64,000 nucleotides of DNA from Anagrus nilaparvatae (GCA_022575985.1 JAKSXM010000220.1:1-64000); one strand, 5' to 3'. Shown: positions 34,836 to 47,450, counted from the stretch's first letter. A program made the numbers and translations. The notes: generated from the sequence alone by a model not told the origin.

Positions 34836-37800
34836 AATGAAAACAATGCTTGAATAATAACAATATTATCTAATTTAACACGATAATGACCGATGTTTTA
34901 AATTAAACCAAACAATATAAACATGTATATGTACACACATAAACAATTTATGACGCGCGTGATTCTCTTTTTTTTACAATTTTTACATTTGACATGTAAT
35001 GCATATAATGTGTAAAAACACAAACACAAACATAATTGGCGCAACTATATGCTAGACACGCATAATACACACAGAAATAGATAACGAAAAAAAAAGTAGA
35101 GGGAAAAGGGGAAATAATATAAATAGTATATAAAAAGGAGTTTGGAGACCATATGCGTGTAATCTGGGTATATATAATGCTCAAACTATAGTTTGTAAAT
35201 AAACATGCACTATATGGAGTATTTATAGAATGAAAATTTCGGAGTCTTTAAAAAATTTAAAAGGAGTTTTTGTTTATAAACATAAATTTTTCTTTTTCAA
35301 AGCGACTATTCTATATCTATGCATTACAAGCATTTTGAAAGTATTAAATTTGAAATTTCTTAATTAACCCAATTAAATTTTTATTTAATTAAAGTCACTC
35401 ATAAGGGGAGACCGAAACATCTGCAAAAGAAAATAGGTATAATGAAAGTGCATTATTTGGAATTATATTTGGATTCGTACTGCATTATTAATTAAAATTG
35501 TAAATTATTTTTTAAAAATAAAAAAAGTATTTTTATAAAATTAAAATTAATAGGTATATACATAAAAATATTTTAATAAATATAAGTAATTGACAATAAT
35601 TTTAATTGAGATGTTCGTACACTTTATGCTAGTACAAAAAGCGCGAAATTCAAAAATAAAGATATGAAAAGTGTTTTAATTTATTTTGGTAAAATTTGAA
35701 ATTAGCATTTATTTATTTAATTTAAGACTGTATAAATTGATTATAATTAAATTTTATTAATTTTTAATGAATATTTTAACGAATGTCTATTATTAACAAT
35801 TTTTTAATTTTTTAGTAGATAATATTTGAATAAATGCATAATAAATTTTTACAAAAATCGCGTTGTTAAATACAGTTTAATTGTTTAAATGAAGAAAAGT
35901 AATAAAAAAGCAATAAAATTTTTATTTTTTTACGATTTGATTATAAAATTATTTTTTTTAGAAAAATGTTTATGAAATTATGCATTTTTTAAAATTAAAA
36001 TAAAGAAAAAAAAAATTTTTTTTAATTTTTTACCAACCATAAATTATTAAAAAAATTTGTTAATATTTTATATATTTTTATATAAAAAATGGATATTATC
36101 GAATTTTGCTTTATATGTAGTACACTCCACTCTCACTTATTCTTTTCCTCTCTTCTTCTAGACGCTCTTAATACAAAGAAAACCGGTATTTTATTACTAT
36201 ATGTATATAAAAAAATTTTTTTAAAGAAAACTACTATAAAAAAGTTGAAATTAAAATCTAAAAAAATAGTTAATACTAAAATAAATAATTTAAAAAAAAA
36301 ACTTACCAATTGATAAATATTTTCTTCAAAAATTTGTTAAAAATTATTCTCAATTTAGCAATTTTTCTTCAAGGAAGAAAATTATATTGAGTAAAGCCAT
36401 GATGTGGGGAAGCCCTCTTAGGTATAAAACACATACAACTAAATGTATTACGTTATATACATATATGTGTTCATATACATACACACACCTTTTTTTACCA
36501 AAGTATTCCTCTCCTCTTACGCGCAGGTCTGCGATTTTATCACATCGTTCTCATGTGTAAAAAATTTTTTTTTTTTACAAACTGTAAGTATAAAAAAATT
36601 AATAAAATTTATTTACATTGAAAAAAAAATTAAATTATTTATTAATTGGTTTACCTTTAATTTTGACCTAGTTATAAGCTGTAAACATTTTTTTATTATT
36701 TGGAATTTTTAAATGCAAAATCAGCATTGAAACTTTAACAAGGGTTTCACTGTCTTCCTTTTACTCGATTCTCTTTTTCTCTCGTATGTGTTTTTTAAAA
36801 TAATTTTTTCCCCTCCACCTGTAATAAAAAATTCAATCAACATTAAAAAGCATAAAATTATACTGTGGAAAATATTATTGTATTATTTGATAAAAAATAA
36901 AAATGAAACCGGCGTTTAATAAGTTCTGAGTAATATCTAAAATGGAACTTCAAGTTTTTTGCAATATTAATTCGCATTGTTTAATATACAAATAAATAAT
37001 AGATATTTCCTCAAATATTTCGTGTAAAATAGTCATTTTAAAATTACTAAAAATTTTAAATTTATTCTTACAGTTTTTTCATTACCTAATTTAAAAATAT
37101 TTTGTTTAAAATTATATTATTGTTCCATAAAATTCTCTATTTATTTTATTGATTAGCTTATGACGTCTCCGAATTTTCGTTTAACAGTAATTATAGATAA
37201 AAGCCAAGTAGTTTTGGATAATAAAATATTAAAACTAAAATTTATTATTCTTTCTTATTGCTAAAAAAATAAAATAAAAACTAATAAAATTACCTTAATA
37301 AACCGAGTGTTGACGATCGAAAGTACATTGTAACGCCACCATGAACGAATCGCAATGCGAGTCAGAGGAGTAAACTATTTTTGTAACATGCAATATTTGC
37401 AAAAGAGGAGAATTTTCGCTTGCGCAGAATGGAGGTTTAAAATTCGCCTATTTAAACTTAATGTAGATGCTTCAAGTATGCTTCAAGTATGAAGAAATAC
37501 CAATAGAAAAGTTTTTAGAAAAGCTAGTCTAAAATTATGAAATCGTATAATTTTGGCTAACAAATGTATCTGCGAATGAATCCGAAGAAAAATTAAAATT
37601 TTTAAAGTAGACATGTTCATATACAGAAGAAAAAGTTCAACGATCGATATTAATTTTTCATGTACTTTTGTACTCATGTACAAAATTTTATTAAAAAACA
37701 TGTATACTTTTGGTTCCTAGGAAGTGACAAATGCACCTGTCGCCCCCTTCCCCCCGCTGGATCCACTACGCTGTGGCAACCAAGATGGTAAAAGGTCTGT

Positions 37801-38009
37801 TAATGGTTGTTTAGGTCGCTGGTTGATTTGAAATGCAAGGCTTGGCTCTTGCGAAATTCGTCTAAATTATTTGAATAAGCAAAAAATATTCATTTAGCAA
37901 TATCCGCAAACCATAAGGAGTCGCTAACATAAAAAATGAGATTTATCCTGTTAAATAGGTTTTCGGAAATAATGATTACAAATTCGAAGATATATCGTGA
38001 ATGAAAAAC
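34836..38009. other. gene-free stretch upstream of the bromodomain gene
   Basis: AT-rich and without recognisable coding exons. A GC-richer patch at about 37298-37440 ends, on the minus strand, in 'attaag|gtaatttt', a plausible donor. It could be a non-coding first exon and promoter of the bromodomain gene, joining an acceptor near 34850 ('attattcaag|catt'). The same patch holds a 10-codon plus ORF (M-N-E-S-Q-C-E-S-E-E, ATG at 37342) with a good start context. At 37670-37775 there is a dispersed repeat also seen at about 42045-42115 ('attttattaaa.aaacatgt', 'ttttggtt', 'cgcccccc'). Confidence 0.4.
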
Positions 38010-38014
38010 CATTC

Positions 38015-39605
38015 AAATAATTTTAACTCATTAACGCCGGGACGGAGAGTTTTGGAAGTGCGCAAAAATAAATATATTCCCGTATAGATAAGTGGCTAAA
38101 AAGATTTCAGAATTTGACATTAAATTTCACCTACAATCCTTAAATATACCCTAAAAACAGGGGTGGAAGGTGTAGATCAGGCATTATTAGGAAATGATTG
38201 AAAAATCAATGAAAAAAGTATCCAATTTTATTGAAAAATGTTTGAAAATCATATTTTTTATGTTAGTTTAAGTAAACTACGTATACATTGAGGTCTCATT
38301 CATTTATCCCTATTTACAATCCTTAAAAGGCGGATAGGGGTGGTATTCCAGTCAAAATATAGGTTTGGTTGTATTATCACTGGCGAACACCAGATTTGCT
38401 CTACTATAAGTTTTTTGGGTTGCTGAACATAAAAATCGGGGTCATTTGGCAGAGAGATTAAGGCTTCGCCCTTAAATTTTCAAAACCTACCCTCCAAAAG
38501 AGGTTTTTTTTACATATTTACACTTTGAACGCTCAGATTTGCACCATACAGGTTTTATGGGTCGCTGAACAAGAATCTTGACTTCTTTTTCATAAATAAT
38601 TAAAATTGCACCACTAAATTTTTTAAAACTACCCCCGAAAAGGGGGGGTTTTTTCTATTTTTGTACTTTTAGCATCCAAGATATGCCCATATAAGTTTTA
38701 TGAATCGCTAATCAAGAATTTCGACTCCTTTTCATAAATATTCAATATTTCACCCTTAAAATAGCTAAAACTAACCCTAAAAGGGATGTCTTTCTTATTT
38801 TCGCATTTTGAGCGTCTAGGATATGCCCATATAAGGGGTGGTTTTAGCTATTTTAAGGGTGAAATGTGAAATATTGAATATTTATGAAAAAGAAGTCATA
38901 ATTCATGATTAGCGATCCAAAAAACCAATATGGGCATATCCTGGATGCTAAAAGTACGAAAATAGCAAAAACACCCCCTTTTCGGGGGTAGTTTTAGCCA
39001 ATTGAGGGGTGAAATTTTAATTATTTATGAAAAAGAAGTCGAAATTCTTGATCAGCAACCCAAAAAACCCGAATGGTGAAAATCCGAGCGCTCAAAGTGC
39101 GAATATATAAAAAAAACCTATTTTTGGGGGTAGTTTTTGTAAATTTAAGGGTGAAGCCCAAATTCCTCTGCCAAAGGACCCCGATTTTCGTGTTCAGATA
39201 CCCAAAAACCTATAGTAGAGTAAATCTGGTGTTCGCCAGTGATAAACACCCCTATCTACCTTTTAAGGGTTGTAAATAGGGCCAAAATGAATGAGACTTC
39301 AATGTATACGAAGTTTACTTAAATTGACATAAAAAATATTATTTTCAAACATTATTCAATAAAATTGGATACATTTTTCATTGATTTTTCCAAACATTTC
39401 CTAATAATGCCTGATCTACCCCTTTCATCCCCGTTTTTAGGGTATATTAAAGGGTTGTAAGTGAAAACTAATGTCAGATTCTGAAAGATCGTGAAATTTT
39501 ACCAAATTGGTGAACTTTATTGCCACTTATCTATAAGGGAATATATTTATTTTTGTTCACTTCCAAAACTCTCGGGGTTAATAAGTTAAACTGGTAAAAA
39601 CCACC
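38015..39605. mobile_element. large foldback element with internal ~130-bp tandem units (~1.6 kb)
   Basis: The left end 'gagagttttggaagtgcgca' and right end 'cacttccaaaactctc' are inverted copies, and the arms match inward over hundreds of bases: 'ataaatatattccc.tatagataagtggc', 'cctgatctacccctttc' type, 'aaaacctac', 'gtatacattgaggtctcatt', 'gttcgccagtgat'. Each arm then carries several units of about 130 bp with the core 'gggtcgctgatcaagaatt', 'gac/ttctttttcataaat', 'attcaatatttcacccttaa' and 'aactacccc'. The 68-codon frame at 39073-39279 is repeat-derived. No transposase is present and boundaries are accurate to about 10-20 bp. Confidence 0.85.
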
Positions 39606-42400
39606 CCAAGGTTTTTGTACTAACAGCTCTGTTGTACAATTCTTAGGTATCGTTTCACTTGTGATAAAAATTTTAACAAAATTGTAATAAATACAGATAT
39701 CATGTAGGCGCCTTGTTAATGTAGGCTTTGTTTACACAGACTGGTTACAGAAGTTTTATTTCTTCGATCTGATTCATAAAAGGGCTCGTAATCATATATT
39801 ATACTCGTAATTGATGTAATTCCTAATTATTCCGCGAAGTTTGAAATTACGATAACATTCACAAAAAAAATAATTTTTAGTTTTTTTTATAATGATTATA
39901 TTTTGATATATAGATTTCTGGATTTTTACCCATTATGAATATTTCATTGCTTGTGGAACCACAGTACTCATAATATTTTTTTGCAATATTTTTATTGTTC
40001 AATCATTCAAATTGAATAAATATGGCTTTTTTCACATTTAAAAAATATTTATCACTAATTTTGTTTCTGCACTTTTGATCCCCTAGATATTAAAAAAGTA
40101 CATACGAAATACGTAATATGATTTTCTGAAATTTTCAAACTTGAAATTTTTTTCTCGGTTTCTTCTCAAAAATCAAAATAGTTTCAAAAAACCAATAGGA
40201 ATCTTTTCTCGAGGCAGATCTGTCTTGAGGCTTAAATATACAGTATAAGATTTGAAGAAAAAAAAATTTCTTTCAGAGTTACCTAATAAATCCAAAAATA
40301 TAAAATAACACTAAAAATACAAGGTTTCTCTTAGAATAAAATTAAAAGTGAAAAAAATGCATATCATAAATTTTTTATAGTAAAATATTTATTATGTATG
40401 TGTTATACTTTTAAATAGAACATAGTCATTTTTTATATCTAAAATACTTAGTTTTAGTACTACATAGCTTCAATATGAAAAGAAAAATATATGTGATATT
40501 AATATTCCATTGGTGCTCAAATGTTTTTATGTTAGACATTTTCAACGTGATAAGAATATTATTTTAAATAAACCTCAAAAAAAAAATTGGCATTCAAAAG
40601 TCTTCAGGGATATATCATTTATATAAAATATAAGCATTCAAAAATTTATGTTAAAAACAAAAAAATTTCTTTTACTTTTTTTCATATTAGGTAATTTGAA
40701 TGAAGTTCAGACTTTAACTGTTAAAACATGAATTTCTTGAATAAAGCGCCATATCTTAATTGAGTAACTTGATTTTAATCAATTATGTATTAACAATATT
40801 GGTACATTATTATTAACTACTGGAAAATTGGTAAAATGTAAAAATTTTTGGCGATTTTTATTTACTGTTTTTGAAAACATGGCTTCAAAACAATGAAAAC
40901 AGCCAGAAACTAAAAAATATTAATTTAAAAGATTTTTGTGATATTTTTAATTTATTAAAGTTTTATTTTGTACTAAAAGTAAAGCTTAAAAAGCTTTGAA
41001 CATGAAATTTTGATATGAAGGTGAAATGGTCAAAGAGATATTTCTTGAAATAATTATTGAAATTTTTAAAACTTTACATTTGCTTAAGATTTCACTGGCT
41101 AAATTGAACTCCTTAAGAATAAGTCCATCTTACCCCAGAAGTTTAATTAATCTAAAAATCTTTATTTTTGCCTAAGTTTCCATTTTTAGTAAATAATATT
41201 TCCCTTTTCTCAGTTAGTATATATTATATAATCTTCAGTTTTGAACGAAAAACAAAATTTAATATTTTCAAAAAGTTTAATCTTGCTTTTCTAAAATTCA
41301 AGTTTCTAAATCTGACATTTTTCTAAGTTAGATTATTGAATCTTGTTAGATCATAATGTATCCCAAGAATTTTTGGTAAAGAAAAAAATTAATGCACATA
41401 CGACATACGTACAGATTTCAGAGCTACAAAATTATCTAAACTTTTTTTAAAAACTCAGCTTGCAAGCTCTGTCACCTGCTGCCATCTAAAGTCAATAAAT
41501 GGATTAATTTATTTCGAAACACAATAAGTATAAACTCTCATTCTTATAATAACAAATTTTACTCATTTAAAAATTTAAACTTATGATATTTAATATTAAA
41601 TATCAAAAATTCCTTTTATTTTAATAATACAGTTTAACTTACATTAATAAATATCAAGTGTTTAAGTACATTTCAAAATAATAAATAAATAACCATTTTT
41701 TAAATTTATATATAAGCAATTCTTTGTGAAACTGACCTAAAAATATCTGACCCTAAAAATGTGTCTGGTAATCTGATAAGCCAGGTTAATCTGGCTTCAT
41801 TATTCAGAGGCGGATCTAGAAAATTTTTTGGGGGGATCATTTCAATCAAATTACAAATTACAAAAAATTTTCTAAAAAAGGTCCTTAAAATTTTTTTGGG
41901 GGGGTCAATTTGAAAATTTGGTTTTGTGTAAATTTTTTTGAAATTTTTCGAATTTCTAAATAAAGCTAGAAAAATTTTTAAATTGTACATGGGATCAGCA
42001 GTGGATCCAGAAATTTTCTCAAGGAGGGGTAAATTCAGTAAAAATTATACAACATTTTATTAAAGAAACATGTATACATTTTTGGTTGTTAACCCCATCG
42101 CCCCCCACTGGACCCGGAACTGAATGGGACTTGTAAAATCTAAATTTCCCCAGAAATATGCCATAATTTTTTTCTTTAAATGTAAAAGAAAACCGAAATC
42201 GGGAATATTGGAAAAACTAATTTTTTTTTAAAGAAGTGGAATTCTTAAAAAACATAATGTGTAGCTAAGTTTAGAAGTTTTAGAAGTTTCTTTTACATAG
42301 TATATTACAAACCAAAGAAAATTTTAGTTTCATTGGTTGCATCTTTATTTTCTGCTTACTTTCAGAAGACAAATGCACGAAAACAAAAATATTATAAATT
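39606..42400. other. gene-free stretch
   Basis: AT-rich sequence without exons that I can identify. A G-run repeat fragment ('ttttttggggggatcatttc', 'ttttttgggggggtcaattt') at about 41810-41990 and 'gtggatccagaaattttctc' at about 42000-42115 look like relics of a dispersed element related to that at 37.7 and 47.5 kb. The 94-codon minus frame at 41706-41990 lies in it and is not called. Confidence 0.5.
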
Positions 42401-42413
42401 TAGATAGCAGAAT

Positions 42414-42725
42414 AAAGGCTACTTCCGGACAAGTACAGTGATTTGGCCCCCGGAACCTCACTGAACTTACCTAAGTAGTTGCATTCAAAAAGTTATCAAA
42501 ATACTCACTGATTCCCGTTGGAATTACACCTCTAGACCACGACAGGTCACCGAAAAACCATTCCTTGGGGGTTTCTTAGATTTTATTTAATTTCTCCGAC
42601 CCATAAAAAGATAATACTCTGCCCATAGGCTGGAAAACTTAACATTTCATTGTTTTTCAAGAAAAATTTTTTGGGAGCCTATAGGCCCTATAGGCCCTCC
42701 TTAAGACCCCGAAATATAATTTTAA
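42414..42725. mobile_element. half copy of the foldback MITE seen at 62277-62782
   Basis: 'taaaggctacttccggacaa', 'gtacagtgatttggcccccgg', 'cttacctaagtagt', 'actcactgattcccgttgga' and 'ccccgaaatataatttta' follow in the same order as the left half of the element in the sugar-transporter intron. Flanking words before it ('attataaatttagatagcag') are also shared, so the shared block may be longer than the MITE itself. No matching right arm lies nearby. Confidence 0.75.
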
Positions 42726-43019
42726 AAGTAAAAGTACTAGCCTTTATATTTTGACTCTTCAAGCCTTTATAATTTTAAGTAAAAAAATTTTACTCCGAAT
42801 TCTTTATTCTACACCCCTTTATCGAAATGATTGTAAGCCCCTAAACTTAAATTACTCTAAATCGAAAAAATTTTAAGCCCTAAATCGAAATTATTTTAAG
42901 TCCGTTTGACCTTTCTATGTTAAAATCGACAAAAAAATTATGAGCCCAATTAAATGAAACAGTTTCTCCAAATTTTCGGGCACCCTTGAGAATTTTCTTT
43001 AAAAATTGGTTGCTGATTT

Positions 43020-43275
43020 AAACTTCGCAGAAAATTTTGTGGGATCGGTGGTTCCAACCCAGGCGTTGGATGGTTACAATCTCTCGCAAGTGAAGGGAGA
43101 AAGCCTCGATTCATATATAAGGCGAAATATAAGAAGGCGATAGAGTGTAGTTGTCATATGGAGCAACTACATGACATATCTGATGATGCCCTATGGTGGC
43201 GGTGGGGCGAAACGACTATGAGGAAAGGCGTGAATTCCTCTTTTTCAATGAAGCCTACAATTTTTTTGTCCATTT
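43020..43275 (+). repeat. GC-richer non-coding patch, probable retroelement relic
   Basis: About 250 bases with clearly higher GC than the surroundings and no reading frame. It includes a tRNA B-box-like word (ggttccaaccc, about 43051-43061) and, downstream, the hammerhead-like fold at 43146-43220. Such a combination is known from short non-autonomous retroelements and Penelope-like elements, but no reverse transcriptase or ends could be identified here. Confidence 0.4.
43146..43220 (+). ncRNA. type III hammerhead ribozyme-like fold
   Basis: All invariant parts are present in order. Cleavage triplet GUC is at 43153-43155. Stem I is ATATG (43156-43160) with CATAT (43175-43179), closing a 14-base loop. 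Core CTGATGA is at 43180-43186. Stem II is GCCCTAT (43188-43194) with GTGGGGC (43202-43208) around a 7-base loop. GAAA is at 43209-43212. Stem III pairs 43146-43154 with 43212-43220 (nine pairs including A15.1-U16.1 and C15.2-G16.2, three of them G-U). The only deviation is one extra T (43187) between CTGATGA and stem II. An alternative hairpin, TGTAGTTG (43146-43153) with CAACTACA (43164-43171), would mask the cleavage site. Activity is untested. Confidence 0.65.
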
Positions 43276-43610
43276 TTAGTGCAAGTTACTGGCTTTATAC
43301 TAATAGAGGCATGAAGAAATGAAACCAAAAGGCAAAAACTGACTAGATTTTTTCAAAATTTGAAAAACTGCAGCCATTTTTAAACCTTTGAACCTAGGAA
43401 TTCGAAAATTGGGCATTTTATATTTTCCCAATCCGAACACAAATCGTTCTAACCCCCAAGCTCAAAGCTTTTTATAAGTTCATTTTCACCAAGAATTGCT
43501 CACATTACATGAGTCATCAAGTTAAAAACAAACGCATTCGTTTAATATACATTATTATTATTTAATCGCGCCTTTTTTTATAACAATAACAATAAAAAAA
43601 GAGGAAGAAA

Positions 43611-43634
43611 AAGAAGAAGAAGAAGAAGAAGAAA
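43611..43634. repeat. GAA/AAG microsatellite
   Basis: About eight AAG units preceded by an impure purine run from 43598. Confidence 0.95.
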
Positions 43635-43639
43635 TGATC

Positions 43640-45447
43640 ATTTTGTGTGTAGTACTTATAAGACTTATAATATACAAGTATTTATTATTATTATTATTGG
43701 CCTTGCTTTGTTCATTTATATAAAAAAAATGCACTTTAATATACTTTATTTAATACTTTTGATTTTTTATTTTATTTCTTTTGGCCTTTTTAAAAAAATA
43801 AAATACAGTCTTCTTTTACAATTCTTTTAATGCATATGTATAGGAGAAAAAAGACTTTTTACGCTTTCACTTCATTTTTTGAAATTTTTGCAACACGCAT
43901 GATAATTTTATCATTTTTTAAAATACAGTGAATAGAATTCAAATTTATTTATCTGCGAATTTTTGTGAAATGAAAATTTATAATTATATTATTTTATTTA
44001 CATAAAATGTAGAAGAAGTGGGTGTTGAATATCAAATATTGTAGAATAATAATAAAAAAAAAAACAAATGTGCATGGTGTTTAACTTGAGAGAAAAGATA
44101 ATTATTATCAGTTTTATATGAAAATAATACAGAGAAATAAATAAATCATATGTCATACAGTTAATTTATATTAGTTTGGGCATAATTTTTAAAATGCTTA
44201 ATTTGCTATTGAAATTTTTAGGTTTTTGATTGTTTTATCGAAACAAGAAATTTTTTAGATTTGCATTCCATAGAATGACAAGTTTTAGAAAAGATTAAAT
44301 TTTAGGCTCTATTACTATATTATTTATCATTATTTTGATTAAAATTTTAAAAGCAATGAAATAAAAATTAAATTCAAAATTAATTAATTTTAGGAAACTT
44401 AGAAATTGTTTATATTGATGATCTAAAATTGTGAAATTCTTTTTTGACAAATTCTTTTTTGACAGCATTTAATTTTTTTTTCTACTAACTCTAAATTCTT
44501 AAAAAAAGTAGCCAGGGCAATCTACACATATTAGGCTGGCCATTATTTCAAAAAAATTTTTTTAGGTTGATTTTTATATCTTCTTTTTATGTATAGGCGT
44601 GAAAGAGGTTTATCAGAATATCAGTTCCTAAAAATAAAAAAAAATTTTTTTTGAATGTTATAAGAAAAAATTTTAAAAGCTTGAATCTCAAATTTTTTGC
44701 TTCCTTAGCCAATAATTTCTTTTCCAATATCAGAGCTTGCATCTAAAATTTTAAATTCACCAAAAATATTTCACAATTTTTTTTTTGGATGTGCAGCAGT
44801 TTCTATTTTTAGAATCGAAAATTTTCTGAGCTTTCAACAAATTTCAGAAAACCTCAAAAGCTCTAAAATTTCACCAGCAAAAATCAAAAAAAATAATGCC
44901 CAGTCTAATATATTTACGTAAATAAGTAAAAACACGTGCGCGAATTTTATTTCTTTTGCGTAAATATGTATCGTGCGTATGAGACATATTTTTAAATATG
45001 TATGGGTGAAATATATATATATATATATATAGCAGTGTATATATAATCGTTTATAAATATAGGGTTTATGTATTATTATTATTATTTTTTTTTAACCAAA
45101 GGAGTGTTACATCGAATGTCGATTGGTTCATAACCCGATGTATACGAACGTTAGCTTAACGTTCTTCATTATTCTTGAAGACATAATAAAGTAAGGATTT
45201 ATCCATTATTGTGTTTAATATTTGCATTAGTGATTTTTTTTAAATTACCAAATTTAAGAGAAAATGTCGATATTTAAAAAAGTGCGGGAAATTTAAGAAT
45301 TAAAAAAAAATTTTTATTTAATCTCATTTTTAAAGTTTGTGTGGGTTTTATTGTGTGATTTTTGAAAAAACAAGTGTGTTTAAATTAAACAGTGATTTTA
45401 AGTAATAAATTATTTATTTGTGTTTATTAAAAAAAAAAATATAAAAA
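43640..45447. other. gene-free stretch; probable promoter/5' UTR of the next exon at its right end
   Basis: AT-rich without exons. A TA repeat lies near 45012-45030. The segment about 45095-45180 is GC-richer and contains 'cgaacgttagcttaacgttc' (an imperfect palindrome built on aacgtt), just upstream of the candidate start codon at 45448, and may be the promoter or leader of that gene. Confidence 0.35.
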
Positions 45448-45529
45448 ATGCCTGAAAGATTCAAGGTGACATTGACAGGCACATCAAAACCATACAAAAT
45501 AGTTAAAAGTCAAGCTGAAACTCACAACA
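45448..45529 (+). CDS. candidate first coding exon of an unidentified gene
   Basis: ATG in an A-rich context opens MPERFKVTLTGTSKPYKIVK plus seven more residues (S-Q-A-E-T-H-N), and the frame runs into a strong donor (aca|gtaagt) after 27 codons and one base. Composition is markedly less AT-biased than the flanks and the amino-acid content looks like real protein. I do not recognise the family. No second exon could be picked out downstream within the window, so if the call is right the gene has a long first intron, possibly running beyond 64 kb. It could also be a chance frame. Confidence 0.45.
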
Positions 45530-47450
45530 GTAAGTTTTTTATTACTTTTATTATTACATTGTATAATAAATTAAATGATAAGTTTGTTTGAATTTATACA
45601 AACACGATATCACACCCTTCGATCGATAAATTTTATTTCTCGAAATGAAATGAAAATTTTACTATGTATGTATGAATAAAATGTAAAATTTTATATTTTG
45701 CTATTTGAAAAATAAAAAAATATTATTTTTATTTATGTTTAAAATTTATTTTACTTTAATAAATAAAACTTTTTTTGATAAAAAAAAATGAAGCTGTATA
45801 TAAAGTTTGTTGAATGATTAAAAAAATTTATGTCACTGATTTTCACACTTTTTCTAACATTTTACTTTTTTAATATGCTAGAAAATCATTAAAATAAATA
45901 ATAAAAATATAGTAAGTAATAGTAAATATATAACTTTTCTCTTTATGTTTATGAATTGCAATTATTTTTTTATTTTAAGAAAATTATGTAGGGGAAAATT
46001 GGGCAATTTAGGACATTTTTACTAGAATTTTATGAAATTGAGGGAAATATTTTTTGGGCTTATTGGGACCGAGTTCCAAATAATTTTAATAATTTTAAGG
46101 GTCAAGTAAGGCTTAAAAAAATTATTATTTAATTTTTTTTGAAGAGCACAAATTGCCTAACTTTAGATTTTTATGAAAGGCAGGATTCAACAATATAATA
46201 ATTTATATTTTATGATAAATTCATGGGTGAATGAAATTCTTTGTATTAAAGTGTTTAAAAAAAAAAAATTATAAGCTGCTGGTACGTCGCTAATTGTGAG
46301 TAATTGTGATAAACGTTTTTTTTATTTTTTAAAATGTATTTTGCTTTATTTTAATTTATTTGGTTTTTAGTTCAAGTTTTCATTAATAAATAAGTTTTTA
46401 AAAACTAGACGGATAGTTCATAAAATATTAGACTTTCTACTTAAAAAAAATGACAAATTTAAGACATATAAATAAAATTTTTTTGATAAAAAGACTCATC
46501 GTTATCCCCAATTAGGTTATAAGTTTTTTAAATCTACTTATAAAATTAAATTCCAACCCATCTTAGACAAAAATTAAAAAATTTCCTCGACTATCAGCCA
46601 ATTTGCCACAATCTCCCCTATATATTGAATTAATTAACATTTTTACTCTTATAATTATAATTTTATAATTAACAATAATTATATATACTTCTTCTTTTAA
46701 TCAGCATCAAAAAATATATTAATTAAATTTTATATTTACAAGTTGAAAATATTAATTTCATAATTCATGCATATCGAAAAGTTAAAAATATTAATATTTT
46801 AAAAGAAAATATTACAAAATTGCAAAAAGTAAAAATAGAAAAAAAGATATTATTTGTTTTTAATGAAACACATACACACCCACATTGAACTTGTAGATAT
46901 GAATCAGCTGCGGGGTTATTTATTTTTAAAAATATATAACTGTCATTAATTTTTCAATGTTTTAATAACATTTATATTGTATATTTTATCAAAGGTAAAA
47001 TTTTTCTTTTAGAGTTTTTCTTGCAAAATTTTTTTATAAACTATTTTTTTTCTTTTATTTTATGTGACATTTTTTTTTATTTTTGAATTTCAAGTTTAAA
47101 ATAATAAATAATTTTGTAATTTTTATTTTTATTATGGCCAAATAAGAGCCTATCATATTATTAGTATTTAAAACTATTTTTATAAGTTAGTTTCTAATCT
47201 AAATTATTATTTTTTTTACTAAATAGACGAGTTTTCTTATCATTTACTATGTCATTTACTTATATATTAGTCTGTCTGTTATTACAAAAAGGTTTTTTGA
47301 CTTATAGAAAATTGTCGACAATTCCGTTGAAAATTTAGATTTTCACAAATTTAGACTCCTTTATTGACAAAATTTCTCAACATAAAATGCCAATTTAATC
47401 TATCGTAAAGTCAGCATTTTAAAAATTTTTACAATTTAAAATTATATTGT
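45530..47450. other. gene-free stretch (candidate intron)
   Basis: Highly AT-rich with no exon recognised on either strand. Confidence 0.4.

Noticed and set aside
43051..43061. A tRNA gene, from the B-box-like ggttccaaccc
   Set aside because: No A box, no cloverleaf stems and no anticodon arm could be found around it.
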